DNA of 53,558 nt from Stappia indica (GCF_020177335.1 NZ_JAIVMG010000020.1:1-53558); one strand, 5' to 3'; shown: positions 25,478 to 36,545, numbered from the stretch's first letter. Notes: generated by a model from the letters alone, not told the origin. Program-made: numbers and translations.

Positions 25478-26527
25478 ATGGCGCTCGAGGAGCCGCTCGA
25501 TGAAAAGTGGATCGCCTGTTTTCACGACAGCTTTCGTCTTTCCGGGGTCAAGCAGGGAGACCTGGTGATCGTTCTGTCCGAAACCGCGTCCCGCCCCAGC
25601 CTCATTCACCTCGCCGAACTTGGCCTGGCGCGCGCCGGAGCGCGGGTCGCCCAGGTCAAGCTTCAATCCGCCCGGCAGCCGGCGGGACCGGCCATCCGCT
25701 CGACCGGAAACACCGAAGCGGCCCAGGACTACAGTGACCTTCTGGCGATGCTCGGAGGCGCCGACCTTGTCGTCGATGTCACTGTCGAGGGCATCCTGCA
25801 CAGCCCAGCGCGGCAAGCGCTGCTTGAGGCCGGCGGGCGGGTCTACATGATCTCCAACGAGCATCCCGAGGTGTTGGAACGCTGCCGCCCGAGTACGGCA
25901 CTTGCCGAACGCGTGGCACGCTCGATGCAGCGACTTGGCGCCGCGAAGGAGATGCGCGTGATCTCGCCGGCGGGCACGGACCTGACCGTCGATCTCCGCG
26001 GCGCACCGGTGCGCGGCGGGGCCGGCTTCCTGGCCCCGGAACAACCTGTCGCCTATTGGCCGGCAGGTCTGGCGCTGTGCTTTCCGAAGGCAGGAACCGT
26101 CCGGGGAACGGTCGTACTGGATGTTGGCGACGTGAACCTGACCTTCAAGCGCTACATTGAAAGCCGGGTGCGGATGACGATCGAAGACGATCGGGTGACG
26201 GAGGTTGCCGGAGACGGGCTCGACGCGGTGTCGCTGCGCTCCTACCTGGCCTCGTGGCAGGATCCGGATGCCTATACCGTCAGCCATGTGGGCTGGGGCC
26301 TGAACCCCGGTGCCTATTGGGACAGCCTGCATCTTTACGACAAGAACGAGGTGAACGGCACCGAACTGCGGGCCATCGAAGGCAATTTCCTGTTCTCCAC
26401 CGGCGCCAATGAATTCGCCGGCCGGTTCACCAAATGTCATTTCGACTTCCCCATGCGCAACTGCGATCTGTGGATCGACGACATGCAGGTGCTGAGGGAG
26501 GGGGCACTGACCCCGGCCTTCGCATGA
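25478..26527 (+). CDS. nicX: 2,5-dihydroxypyridine 5,6-dioxygenase
   Basis: A 349-residue non-haem Fe(II) dioxygenase that opens the ring of 2,5-dihydroxypyridine to N-formylmaleamate, as in nicotinate and nicotine breakdown. The metal ligands known from Pseudomonas putida NicX (His265, His318, Asp320; 350 residues) are matched by His270 (in SHVGWGLNPGA), His321 and Asp323 (in CHFDFPMRNC). The fold is that of M29 aminopeptidases, but the context and this C-terminal signature favour NicX. The ribosome-binding site gggagggg precedes the ATG. Its stop overlaps the next start (ATGA), coupling it to the NicD-like hydrolase that uses its product. Confidence 0.87.
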   Translation: MALEEPLDEKWIACFHDSFRLSGVKQGDLVIVLSETASRPSLIHLAELGLARAGARVAQVKLQSARQPAGPAIRSTGNTEAAQDYSDLLAMLGGADLVVDVTVEGILHSPARQALLEAGGRVYMISNEHPEVLERCRPSTALAERVARSMQRLGAAKEMRVISPAGTDLTVDLRGAPVRGGAGFLAPEQPVAYWPAGLALCFPKAGTVRGTVVLDVGDVNLTFKRYIESRVRMTIEDDRVTEVAGDGLDAVSLRSYLASWQDPDAYTVSHVGWGLNPGAYWDSLHLYDKNEVNGTELRAIEGNFLFSTGANEFAGRFTKCHFDFPMRNCDLWIDDMQVLREGALTPAFA

Positions 26528-27354
26528 CCGGCCTGCAACATGTTCCCGGCCGGCCGCGGATCGCCTTCCGGCAGTTGGGCGAAGGCCCCCCGCTCGTGTT
26601 CTTGCACGGTATTGGCGGCAACCATGGCCAATGGGCCGACCAACAGGCGGCCCTGTCGCACGGCTTCACGACCATCGCCTGGGACGCCCGAGGCTATGGC
26701 GCATCCGATGACTATGACGGCGCGCTGGAATTCTCCGACTTTTCAGGCGATTTATGCCGGCTGCTGGATCACCTGAAGGTTCAGTGCGCCCATCTGGTCG
26801 GGCTGTCGATGGGCGCCCGGATCCTGCTGGATTTCGCACCGGACAATCTGGAGCGGATCGGCACGCTGACTCTGTGCGACTTCTTCTTCGGCTTCGACGA
26901 AGCGCTGACGCCTGAGAAGAGGGAGGAATTCATCGCCCTGCGGCAAAAGCCCCTGCGCGAGGGCAAGAGCCTCAGCGACATTGCCGGTCCCCTGCTGACC
27001 TCCCTGTTTGGCGCGAACCCGTCGCCCGAAGCCTGGGAGCGGATGACCGCCAGCATGGAGGCACTGCATATCGAAAGCTATCTCAAGACCATCGCGGCCA
27101 CGCTGCGCTACAATCGCGGCGCCAACCTGGAACGAATTTCCGTTCCCGTGCAGATGATCTTTGGCAGCGAAGACCGGCTGACGCCGCCGTCGATCGGCGA
27201 ACAGGCGAAGTTACGGCTCCCGGATGCGGCCCTGTCGGTGATCCAGGGAGCCGGCCATCTGTCCAATGTCGAGGCACCGCAAGCCTTCAACGAGATCCTG
27301 GGCACCTTCCTCAGCACACATCGCGACCGCGCCGAGTGGCAGGAGGGTACGTGA
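26524..27354 (+). CDS. nicD: Alpha/beta hydrolase, probable N-formylmaleamate deformylase
   Basis: A 276-residue alpha/beta hydrolase. The oxyanion-hole motif is LVFLHGIGGNHGQW (about 24-37), the nucleophile elbow GLSMGA holds Ser95, the acid is probably Asp in FGSEDRL, and the catalytic His is in GAGHLSNVE. Coupled by ATGA to nicX, it most likely deformylates N-formylmaleamate to maleamate plus formate. The sequence alone would also fit a 3-oxoadipate enol-lactonase; the assignment as NicD rests on context. Confidence 0.75.
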   Translation: MTGLQHVPGRPRIAFRQLGEGPPLVFLHGIGGNHGQWADQQAALSHGFTTIAWDARGYGASDDYDGALEFSDFSGDLCRLLDHLKVQCAHLVGLSMGARILLDFAPDNLERIGTLTLCDFFFGFDEALTPEKREEFIALRQKPLREGKSLSDIAGPLLTSLFGANPSPEAWERMTASMEALHIESYLKTIAATLRYNRGANLERISVPVQMIFGSEDRLTPPSIGEQAKLRLPDAALSVIQGAGHLSNVEAPQAFNEILGTFLSTHRDRAEWQEGT

Positions 27355-27647
27355 TGCTGTTCGCGGTGACCCTTCTGGACCGTCCCGGGGCCGACGCCTT
27401 GCGGGACGCCACCAGCGCCGCCCATCGCGATTTCGTCGCCGCCCATGCCGCGCGCATGCTGCTCGGCGGCCCTCTGACCGACGAAAGCGGCACCAGAAAC
27501 ATCGGCTCCCTCATCATCCTGGAGGCCCGGACAGAGGCCGAAGCCCGCGCGCTTCTGACCGAAGAACCCTATTGCAAGGCCGGGGTCTTCGAACAGGTGA
27601 TCCTGCGCCCCTTCCGCCCGGTCCTCCACAATCCTGAACTCATATAA
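27354..27647 (+). CDS. YCII-family small protein
   Basis: A 97-residue protein of the YCII/muconolactone-isomerase-like ferredoxin fold. Visible family features are FAVTLLDRPGADALRD, a central His (AAHRDFVAAHAA), and the closing pattern DPY-like EEPYCKAGVFEQVILRPF. It overlaps the hydrolase stop (TGATG) behind the site aggaggg and lies 11 bases before the monooxygenase. Members accompany aromatic-ring catabolic genes; an isomerase or scaffold role is possible, but the function here is not known. Confidence 0.8.
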   Translation: MLFAVTLLDRPGADALRDATSAAHRDFVAAHAARMLLGGPLTDESGTRNIGSLIILEARTEAEARALLTEEPYCKAGVFEQVILRPFRPVLHNPELI

Positions 27648-27658
27648 AGAGACGCCTC

Positions 27659-29296
27659 ATGACCCCTGACGTACCCATTCTCATCGTGGGCGGCGGTTCG
27701 GTTGGACTGTCGCTTGCCGGCGAACTTGGTTGGCGTGGCGTTCCCTGCCTGCTGGTGGAGCGGTCGGACCATCTCAACCCACACCCCCGCGCCAATGCGG
27801 TGGCCAATCGCACCATGGAATACTACCGCCGCTGGGGGATTGATGAGACGATCGCCAACACCGGCATCCCCTCGGACATGCCCGGCCGCTACTTCTGGGT
27901 TTCGACCCTGGCCGGGCACAAGATCCATCAGATCGACCTGCCGCCGGCGGCGAAGATCAAGGAGAATGCCCGCGGCGGCTATGCCAGCGATGAACACAGC
28001 TGGTCTCCTTACCTGAAAACCATCACCGGACAGGACGAAGTCGAGAAGATCCTGCTCGACCATGCCCGTGCACAACCGAGCGTCGACCTAAGCTTCGGCG
28101 TGGAACTGACAGGCTTCGAAGACAAGGGTGACCACGTGATCACCTCCCTCCGAAACGTGATAACGGGGGAGCAGCGCGAGGTGACCTGCCGCTATCTCGC
28201 GGCCTGCGACGGCGGTCGCTCGCCCATCCGGGAAAGCTTCGGGCGACCGATGAGCGGACGCGCGGCGCTGGCGCGCTTCGTCTCGATCTATTTCCGCTCC
28301 GAGGGGTTTCTCGATGCTGGAAAGTTCGGCCACGGGAACATCTTCTTTCCGCTGCACCGCGACCATCGCGGCTTCATCCTGAACTGGGATGGCAAGGCAA
28401 CCTTCACCTACCACCTGATCCTGCCCGAAGACCGCGACTGGACCGACGTCGATCCGATCGCAACCGTTTGCGATGTGGTCAAGGCCCCCGTCGACGTGGA
28501 GATCTATTCGGTTCAGCCCTGGAATGCCCATGCACTGACCGCCGATGACTACCGGGTGTCGGAGAATATCTTTCTGGTCGGCGACGCCGCTCATCTGTTC
28601 ACCCCCACTGGGGGATTCGGCATGAACACGGGCGTGTCGGACGCCATCGACCTCGCCTGGAAGCTAAAGGCCCGGCTTGATGGCTGGGGCGGTGAGACCC
28701 TCTTGGCCAGCTACAGCGCCGAACGGCAACCGGTCGGCGTGCGCAACACCCGGGCCGCCGCCGGATCGTTCGATGAGCTTTTCGCCTGTATGCAGAACGG
28801 AGACGAACTCGATGCAGAGACCGCCGAGGGCGAGGCCCTGCGCGCCGACCTGCACGCCAGTCTCAAGGAGCAGGAGAAGCTGATTTCCTCCTCCGGCACG
28901 CTCCTTGGCTACCGCTATGAAGGTTCGCCGATCATCCAGCCCGACGGCTCGCCCGAGCCCGAAGATCACCCGCGGCACTATCGTCCGACCGCCCGCCCCG
29001 GGCACCGGGCACCGCATGTCTGGCTCGCCGACGGCACCGCGCTGATGGATCACTTCGGCAAGGACTTCACCCTGCTCGTGACCGATCCCGCCGCCCTGTC
29101 CGCAGCCGAGGAACTCAAGGCATCGTTCGATGAACGGGGCGTGCCGGTCAGACTGCTGCAGGTCAACGAGCGGCGGGTTCGCGACACCTACGAAACCGGG
29201 CTGGTGCTGATCCGGCCCGATATGATGGTGGCCTGGCGGGGGAATGACACGCCGGCGCATCCGACAAAGCTGGTCGACCGGGTCACCGGCGCCTGA
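27659..29296 (+). CDS. Class A FAD monooxygenase (aromatic/hydroxypyridine hydroxylase)
   Basis: A 545-residue flavin hydroxylase. It shows the N-terminal GxGxxG (ILIVGGGSVGLSLAGEL, about 8-24), the DG motif (ACDGGRSPIRESFG, about 180) and the GD motif (FLVGDAAHLFTPTGGFGMNTG, about 305). The C-terminal 150 residues form the thioredoxin-like domain seen in phenol hydroxylase and MhpA-type enzymes. In this operon it would produce or prepare 2,5-dihydroxypyridine from a pyridine compound; it is much larger than NicC (about 380 residues), so the substrate probably differs from 6-hydroxynicotinate. It is the last plus-strand gene before the oppositely oriented MarR. Confidence 0.85.
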   Translation: MTPDVPILIVGGGSVGLSLAGELGWRGVPCLLVERSDHLNPHPRANAVANRTMEYYRRWGIDETIANTGIPSDMPGRYFWVSTLAGHKIHQIDLPPAAKIKENARGGYASDEHSWSPYLKTITGQDEVEKILLDHARAQPSVDLSFGVELTGFEDKGDHVITSLRNVITGEQREVTCRYLAACDGGRSPIRESFGRPMSGRAALARFVSIYFRSEGFLDAGKFGHGNIFFPLHRDHRGFILNWDGKATFTYHLILPEDRDWTDVDPIATVCDVVKAPVDVEIYSVQPWNAHALTADDYRVSENIFLVGDAAHLFTPTGGFGMNTGVSDAIDLAWKLKARLDGWGGETLLASYSAERQPVGVRNTRAAAGSFDELFACMQNGDELDAETAEGEALRADLHASLKEQEKLISSSGTLLGYRYEGSPIIQPDGSPEPEDHPRHYRPTARPGHRAPHVWLADGTALMDHFGKDFTLLVTDPAALSAAEELKASFDERGVPVRLLQVNERRVRDTYETGLVLIRPDMMVAWRGNDTPAHPTKLVDRVTGA

Positions 29297-29311
29297 TCCG
29301 GGGAGCGGGCG

Positions 29312-29770
29312 CTACTCCAGGCGCTCGATCGTCTCCTTCAGCCGCGCCGTCAGCTGGCGGCTGAGATCGGCCCCCAGCATGGTTTCCACATGCTCCCGGC
29401 CGATGAGCGCCCGCTCCCTGATCCGCGCCACCAGCTCTTCCCCCTCCTCGGTCAGCGTGATGACCGTACGCCGGGCATCATCGGGATCGGAATCCTTGCG
29501 CACCAAACCATCCCGGATGGCATTGTCCACCAACTGGGTGACCGAAGGTTGCTTGAGCATCAATCGATCCGTCAGATCGCTGATCGAATAGGGCTGATTC
29601 TCGGACAGCCACACCATCATCCGCCACCGGTTCGGGGGAACCTTGCCGAGCTGCAGTTTGCGGTGAAATTCACGGGTCACCAGAAAGCTGGCACGCTGCA
29701 GCAGATAGGGCAGAAGGTCCGGCAGGATTTTGTCCTCCGCATCCACGGACTGCGATGTTTTGGCCGGCAT
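29312..29770 (-). CDS. MarR-family regulator of the pyridine cluster
   Basis: A 152-residue winged-helix protein. The recognition helix region is SISDLTDRLMLKQPSVTQLV (about 62-81) and the wing includes DSDPDDARRTVITLTEEG. It is convergent with the monooxygenase (16-bp gap) and divergent from the TRAP transporter. P. putida nicotinate genes are controlled by the MarR-type NicR, so a comparable repressor of the nicX operon and TRAP genes is likely. A/T-rich palindromes before its own gene and before nicX are candidate sites. Confidence 0.85.
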   Translation of the reverse strand: MPAKTSQSVDAEDKILPDLLPYLLQRASFLVTREFHRKLQLGKVPPNRWRMMVWLSENQPYSISDLTDRLMLKQPSVTQLVDNAIRDGLVRKDSDPDDARRTVITLTEEGEELVARIRERALIGREHVETMLGADLSRQLTARLKETIERLE

Positions 29771-29792
29771 GGTGCTTTCCTTACATTTACAT

Positions 29793-29812
29793 TTATATAG
29801 AATCTTATATTA
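29793..29812. promoter_or_regulatory. A/T-rich inverted repeat in the marR-dctP intergenic region
   Basis: TTATATA and TATATTA face each other across GAATCT in the 138-bp gap between the MarR gene and dctP, 22 bases before the MarR start on the minus strand. A tandem tttacattta lies just beside it at 29785-29794. Its TATAT-spacer-TATAT form resembles the element at 25431-25448. Confidence 0.45.
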
Positions 29813-29908
29813 TTGACCCGTCTGCAGCAAGCAGGCCCCTTGGTTCGCGCCACGTGTCGACACCAGGGAGCCGGCCATAGATAGCAGGAACACCACGGGA
29901 GGGGTGAT

Positions 29909-30931
29909 ATGGGATTTTGCCGAAAGCTGTTGGTATCGACCATCGCGTCGATGACGCTGTGCGGAGGAGCGGTTGCCCAGGAGGTCACGTTGCGGCTGGC
30001 TGGTTTCCTGCCGCCGAGCCATGCGATCGTAAAAGACATGATCAAGCCCTGGGTCGCGGATGTGAAAGAGGCGACTGAAGGCCGGGTCGCGATTCAGATC
30101 CTCGACGCCCCGCTGGGGCCGCCACCGCTGCAGATCGACCTTGCCGTCTCCGGCGCCGCTGACATTACCTACGGCGTCAACGACTACACGTCGGGACGCT
30201 TTGGCCTGCACGGGATCGTGCAACTTCCCTTCTATGCCGACACCGCCGAGGCCGGCTCCGTCGCCTACTGGCGGATCTACCAAAAGCATCTGGCCGCCGC
30301 CGGGGAGTTCAAGGGCGTTCGACCGCTCGGCCTCTTCACCCATGGTCCGGGCGCCCTGTTCATGCGCGACCGCTCCGTCAGCCCGGTTTCCGACCTCGCC
30401 GGAGCCAAGGTCCGGGTCGCCGGACCGATGACGAACAGCCTGACTGCCAATCTGGGTATGGCGCCGGTCCAGGCCCCTGCCCCCCAATCCTATGAACTGA
30501 TGTCCGGCGGCATCATCGACGGCACCTATTTCCCGGTCGAAGCGGTTCCGTTCTTCAAGGTGGACGAAGAAGTCACCACCGCCCTCACCGCCCCGGGCGG
30601 CCTGTTTAACATCGCCTTCTTCATGGTGATCAATGAGCGCTCCTTCAATCGGCTGTCCGAAGCCGACCGGCAGGCAATCCTGCGGGTTTCGGGCGAGGCC
30701 TTCAGCCGCCGCGCCGGCCAGGCCTGGGATCGCTCCGACGCGAATGCGATGGAGCAAATGCGCGGCCGGGTGAAATTCGTGAAGGCGTCCGATCAAGACA
30801 TTGCCGCCCTCAAAGAGGCCACGAAGCCGCTGCTGGCCGACATCCGGAATGCCTATGAACAGCATGGGCTGGATTTCGACGCCATCCATGAGGAACTGCA
30901 GGCCGAAGTTCAGGCCCTGCAGGCAAAATGA
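29909..30931 (+). CDS. dctP: TRAP transporter solute-binding protein (DctP family)
   Basis: A 340-residue periplasmic receptor. A signal peptide (LLVSTIASMTLCGGAVAQ) is probably cleaved after AQ near residue 24. The mature domain begins EVTLRLAGFLPPSHAIVKDM. The conserved region AGAKVRVAGP (about 168-177) carries the Arg that usually pairs with a substrate carboxylate. Ribosome-binding site gggagggg. It overlaps dctQ by ATGA. Given the catabolic cluster, a pyridine carboxylate or related acid is the likely cargo; this is inferred from neighbourhood. Confidence 0.88.
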   Translation: MGFCRKLLVSTIASMTLCGGAVAQEVTLRLAGFLPPSHAIVKDMIKPWVADVKEATEGRVAIQILDAPLGPPPLQIDLAVSGAADITYGVNDYTSGRFGLHGIVQLPFYADTAEAGSVAYWRIYQKHLAAAGEFKGVRPLGLFTHGPGALFMRDRSVSPVSDLAGAKVRVAGPMTNSLTANLGMAPVQAPAPQSYELMSGGIIDGTYFPVEAVPFFKVDEEVTTALTAPGGLFNIAFFMVINERSFNRLSEADRQAILRVSGEAFSRRAGQAWDRSDANAMEQMRGRVKFVKASDQDIAALKEATKPLLADIRNAYEQHGLDFDAIHEELQAEVQALQAK

Positions 30932-31446
30932 GTCGTCAAGACCACGGGGCGCGCCGACTGGTTCGGTTGCGCCGCCGTCTGCTCTTTGCTGCGTCGCTGT
31001 TGAGCGGGATCATGCTGATCGCCCTGACGGCGGTCACGGTGCTGGACGTTGTCGGACGCTACCTGTTCAACAGCCCGTTGAATGGCGCAGCGGAACTGAC
31101 CGAGTTCCTGCTGATTGGGGTGATCTTTCTCGGCATTCCGGCAATCACCCTCAACGATGAACACCTGACCGTCGAATTGCTGACCGAGCAACTGCGCGGC
31201 AAGGCCGAAGTCATACGCAAGGGCGCGGTGCAGATCATCGTGCTGGCCTTCTTCGCACTGGCCGGCTGGCAAGTGCTGCAACACGCCGACCGCCTGGCCC
31301 TTTACGGCGAGGCGACGACCTATCTCGGCGTGCCCTATGCGCCGATCGCGCGGGTCGCGGGCGGGTTGCTGTTGCTCAGCGCCCTGGTAATTGCCTGGCA
31401 GATGCTCGCACGGATTATCGGCAGGAAAGGTAAGGAGGTCTCATGA
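30928..31446 (+). CDS. dctQ: TRAP transporter small permease (DctQ)
   Basis: A 172-residue membrane protein with four helices: LLFAASLLSGIMLIALTAVT, TEFLLIGVIFLGIPAI, QIIVLAFFALAGWQVL and VAGGLLLLSALVIAWQML. The DctQ hallmark VLDVVGRYLFNSPLNGAAELTE follows helix 1. It is coupled by ATGA to both neighbours and completes the transporter with DctP and DctM. Confidence 0.87.
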   Translation: MSRQDHGARRLVRLRRRLLFAASLLSGIMLIALTAVTVLDVVGRYLFNSPLNGAAELTEFLLIGVIFLGIPAITLNDEHLTVELLTEQLRGKAEVIRKGAVQIIVLAFFALAGWQVLQHADRLALYGEATTYLGVPYAPIARVAGGLLLLSALVIAWQMLARIIGRKGKEVS

Positions 31447-32729
31447 GCTGGCCTATCGGCATCGCCTTTCTCTTTGTCCTGGTGTTCTCGGGCGTCCCGG
31501 TCGCCGTCGCCATGGGCATTGTCGGACTTGTCGGCACTGCCAGCCTGATCGGCTTCGACCCGGCCGGCTTCCTGTTCGGGGCGGTGTATTTCGATTCCGG
31601 ACGCAACTACACCCTGTCCGTCGTGCCCTTGTTCATCCTGATGGGAAATCTGGTGATCCAGTCGGGCGTGGCGACCGACCTCTACAAGACGGCGAACGCC
31701 TGGATGCGGCACTATCGCGGCGGATTAGCCATGGCCACCATTGTCGCCTCGGGTGGGTTTGCCTCGATCTCCGGCTCCTCGCTGGCGACGACCGCGACCC
31801 TTGCCCGGATCGCCTTGCCGGAAATGCGCAGATACGGATATGCCGACCGGCTCGCCGGATCCTCGGTCGCTGCGGGCGGGACCCTTGGCATCTTGATCCC
31901 ACCGTCGGTAATCCTGGTGCTTTACGGCATCATGACCCAGGAGCATATCGGCAATCTGTTCCTCGCCGGCCTGGTTCCCGGGCTCCTCGGCGTGATCTTT
32001 TACCTCGTCGCGGTGCGCCTGTCGTTGCGCGGCTCCGGGCACGCCATGCAACGGCAGGAACGCCTGTCCTTGCAGGAGCGGATCCGCTCGCTCCGCGGCG
32101 TGGTGACGACGCTGGCGCTGTTTTCCTTCGTTCTCGGCGGAATTTACCTGCACGTCTTCACCGCCACCGAGGCGGCCGGCATTGGCGCGGCGGGCGCCTT
32201 CGTCGTGACCGCGCTTCGCGGCCGCCTGACCTGGCCCGAAACCCTCCGCACGCTGTTCGCCACCACCAAGACCACCGCACTGATGTTTCTCATCCTGTTT
32301 GGCGCGATGGCCTTCCTCAACTACGTGAACCTGTCCGGACTGACCAACGACCTGCGGAGTTTCGTGACCGCCTTGGGGGCCCACCCCTATGCGGTGATCT
32401 TCGCGATCTTGCTGGTCTATCTGGTGCTGGGCTGCGTGCTGGAAAGCATCTCGATGATCCTGCTCACCGTGCCGATCTTTCATCCGCTGGTGACATCGAT
32501 GGGATTTGACGGGATCTGGTTCGGGATCGTCGTGGTCATCGCCACCGAACTCAGCTTCATCACGCCGCCGATCGGCATGAACCTGTTCGTCTTGCGGGCA
32601 ACCGCCCGCGACATCCAGATGAACCAGATCTACCGCGGCATCGTGCCCTTCGTCGGCGTCGACCTGCTGCGGCTCTTGCTGATCGTTGCGATCCCCGGCA
32701 TCGTCAGCCTGTTCGGATTGCTGTACTGA
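31443..32729 (+). CDS. dctM: TRAP transporter large permease (DctM)
   Basis: A 428-residue polytopic permease of the DctM/SiaT class, with about 11-12 helices. Typical segments are FSGVPVAVAMGIVG, SVVPLFILMGNLV, GGFASISGSSLATTATLARI and FITPPIGMNLFVL. It is the last gene of the dctPQM operon and is followed by a strong bidirectional hairpin terminator. Confidence 0.9.
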   Translation: MSWPIGIAFLFVLVFSGVPVAVAMGIVGLVGTASLIGFDPAGFLFGAVYFDSGRNYTLSVVPLFILMGNLVIQSGVATDLYKTANAWMRHYRGGLAMATIVASGGFASISGSSLATTATLARIALPEMRRYGYADRLAGSSVAAGGTLGILIPPSVILVLYGIMTQEHIGNLFLAGLVPGLLGVIFYLVAVRLSLRGSGHAMQRQERLSLQERIRSLRGVVTTLALFSFVLGGIYLHVFTATEAAGIGAAGAFVVTALRGRLTWPETLRTLFATTKTTALMFLILFGAMAFLNYVNLSGLTNDLRSFVTALGAHPYAVIFAILLVYLVLGCVLESISMILLTVPIFHPLVTSMGFDGIWFGIVVVIATELSFITPPIGMNLFVLRATARDIQMNQIYRGIVPFVGVDLLRLLLIVAIPGIVSLFGLLY

Positions 32730-32776
32730 TCGCCAGTCGACGAAAGCCGCCGGAGCTTCAGCTTCCCAAACGTTTC

Positions 32777-32804
32777 GGCCTGCCTCTTTCCCAAGAGGCA
32801 GGCC
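32777..32804. terminator. Bidirectional terminator between dctM and gdhA
   Basis: GGCCTGCCTCTT-TCCC-AAGAGGCAGGCC is a perfect 12-bp stem with a 4-nt loop between the convergent genes dctM and gdhA. It is followed on the plus strand by the pyrimidine run gtttcctttcc. Confidence 0.8.
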
Positions 32805-32859
32805 GTTTCCTTTCCGCAAATGCAAGGCGCCTTCACATGAGGCAGAAGCCGCAAGGGGA

Positions 32860-34781
<1,922 letters not shown>

Positions 34782-35186
34782 CTAGATGTGCCGGGAATAG
34801 CGCTTCGTCCCGGCAATCGGCTCCAGCCAGTCCACCGCATGCTCGGTATAGATCTCGGTCTGGGGCCTCAGCCCCGCAAGATCGTCCAGAGTGCCTGCCT
34901 TGAGCACGATTTTGCCCGGAGCCGCCGCGATGGTCGCATAGATCGGCGAGCCGCAGCTGCCGCAAAAGTGACGCATGACCGGATCGCCGCTGTCGCCCGT
35001 ATCGACGAAGACCCGGGTCTCGCCCGTTGCCTCGAAGTCGGTGTCCCGCATGACGAGATTGAGGGAAAACACGCTGCCGCTTTGCTTCTGGCAATGGCTG
35101 CAGTGACAAGCCGTGATCGCCCGAGGCGCTCCTTTCAGGGTGTAGCGGATGGCCCCGCACAAGCATTGCCCGCTCCGTTCCGTCAT
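34782..35186 (-). CDS. GFA/CENP-V-family zinc protein
   Basis: A 134-residue protein of the glutathione-dependent formaldehyde-activating (GFA) family. The zinc-binding cysteines are visible in QCLCGAIRY (about 7-15), ACHCSHCQKQSGS (about 26-38) and HFCGSCGSPIY (about 73-83). Despite the family name, most members have no proven enzymatic role. Gaggag precedes the ATG. It may be transcribed with the MFS gene 48 bases upstream. Confidence 0.87.
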   Translation of the reverse strand: MTERSGQCLCGAIRYTLKGAPRAITACHCSHCQKQSGSVFSLNLVMRDTDFEATGETRVFVDTGDSGDPVMRHFCGSCGSPIYATIAAAPGKIVLKAGTLDDLAGLRPQTEIYTEHAVDWLEPIAGTKRYSRHI

Positions 35187-35234
35187 TCCGCACTCTCCTC
35201 GCTGATGGTTGATCCCTCTGTCCCACGCGCCGGT

Positions 35235-36461
35235 TCATGCCGCCGCCCGCGCCGGCGCACCGTCGTCGGACGGACGCTGCAATGCGTTGACGCAGGCCGC
35301 GAACCCCAGAAAAAGCGGCGAGACCCAGAACCCTGCTGAGATGTCCCCCGTGGCATCGGAGATCACCCCCGCCAGAAGCGGGCCGATCGTCTGGCCGAGT
35401 GCGAAACTGAGGGTCAGGAGAGAAATCGCCGCCGTCCAATAGGTCGGCGACAATTGACGCTGGGCGACAATGGTGATGGCCGTCGGTCCGGCGAGAAAGC
35501 TGCCGCCGAAGATGATCGCCGACACGAACATGGCCACCGGACCGGACCAGATCAGAACCGCGAGCGTCCCGGCCATCGCCGTCACGAACACGATGCTTGG
35601 ACCGAGCCCTCCCTTGAGCGTCCCCAGAACCCGCCCCCAAACCAGGGTGGACACCGCCGACACCAGACCAAGAACCATCCAGAACAGGATCATGCGCTCA
35701 TCGTTCGCGCCCTGGCTCCTGAGAAGGGCGATGACGAAGGTCATGTAGCCGACATAGCCCGCGCCGAAGAGGCCGTAGCCGAAGAAGGTCGGCGCAATCC
35801 GCCGGAACTCGCGGAGCTTGAGCAACGGGGTGCTGCCGCCCAGAGGTTCCTGAATACCGTGCACCGCCCAGGCGGCAATCGGCAGCCCCGCCAACCCGAG
35901 AACACCGAGCGCGATCCATCCGCCGGTCCACTGCGCCACTCCCCCGTTCGTGGCCATCGGCACGGCAATGCCCGCCAGCAGGATGCCGAGCCCCACACCG
36001 GCCACATAGATCCCCACCATCGTCCCTCTGCGCCGTGGGTTCGGCTCCCGGCAGATTGCCGCCGCCAGCGCCGCACCGAGGATGAAGGTATAGGCGGTGG
36101 TCACGCCGCCGAAGGTCCGCACCAGGAACAGCATGGTGAAGTCCGGGAAGACGCCCGTGGCCAACAACGCCAGCGCGCTGAGCAGGAAACCGGCGAGAAA
36201 GGCGCGTTTCGCGCCCCATCGGCTCGCGGCCCAGGGCGCGGTCACCGCGCCGGCGATGTATCCAAAGCCGTTCGCCGTATTCAGCGCCCCCGCCTCGGCA
36301 TAGCTCAACGCCAGATCGGCCTGCATCGCCGGAAGCAGCAGAGCATAGGAAAAACGGGACAGGCCAAGGGCGAGCGCGGCGCCGGTGGACAGCGCAACCG
36401 CGATCGCGAATTCGATCCCGGCCCCTGCCTTGACATCGTCGACTGCCCCGGTGGTATCCAT
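35235..36461 (-). CDS. MFS transporter, YbfB/YjiJ family
   Basis: A 408-residue major-facilitator protein with 12 predicted helices. The region SRFSYALLLPAMQADLALSYAEAG near residue 36 and the loop SRWGAKRAFLAG after helix 2 are typical of the YbfB/YjiJ group. It is divergent from a TetR-type regulator across a short gap packed with operator half-sites, a classic arrangement for a regulated exporter. Substrate unknown. Confidence 0.88.
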   Translation of the reverse strand: MDTTGAVDDVKAGAGIEFAIAVALSTGAALALGLSRFSYALLLPAMQADLALSYAEAGALNTANGFGYIAGAVTAPWAASRWGAKRAFLAGFLLSALALLATGVFPDFTMLFLVRTFGGVTTAYTFILGAALAAAICREPNPRRRGTMVGIYVAGVGLGILLAGIAVPMATNGGVAQWTGGWIALGVLGLAGLPIAAWAVHGIQEPLGGSTPLLKLREFRRIAPTFFGYGLFGAGYVGYMTFVIALLRSQGANDERMILFWMVLGLVSAVSTLVWGRVLGTLKGGLGPSIVFVTAMAGTLAVLIWSGPVAMFVSAIIFGGSFLAGPTAITIVAQRQLSPTYWTAAISLLTLSFALGQTIGPLLAGVISDATGDISAGFWVSPLFLGFAACVNALQRPSDDGAPARAAA

Positions 36462-36545
36462 CCTGCACCTCGGCGAGACCCGAAAATGGCCTCTGTTCAG
36501 TTGACATGAACGGCCTTCGAACCGAACCGGCGGGAAGCGACGACA

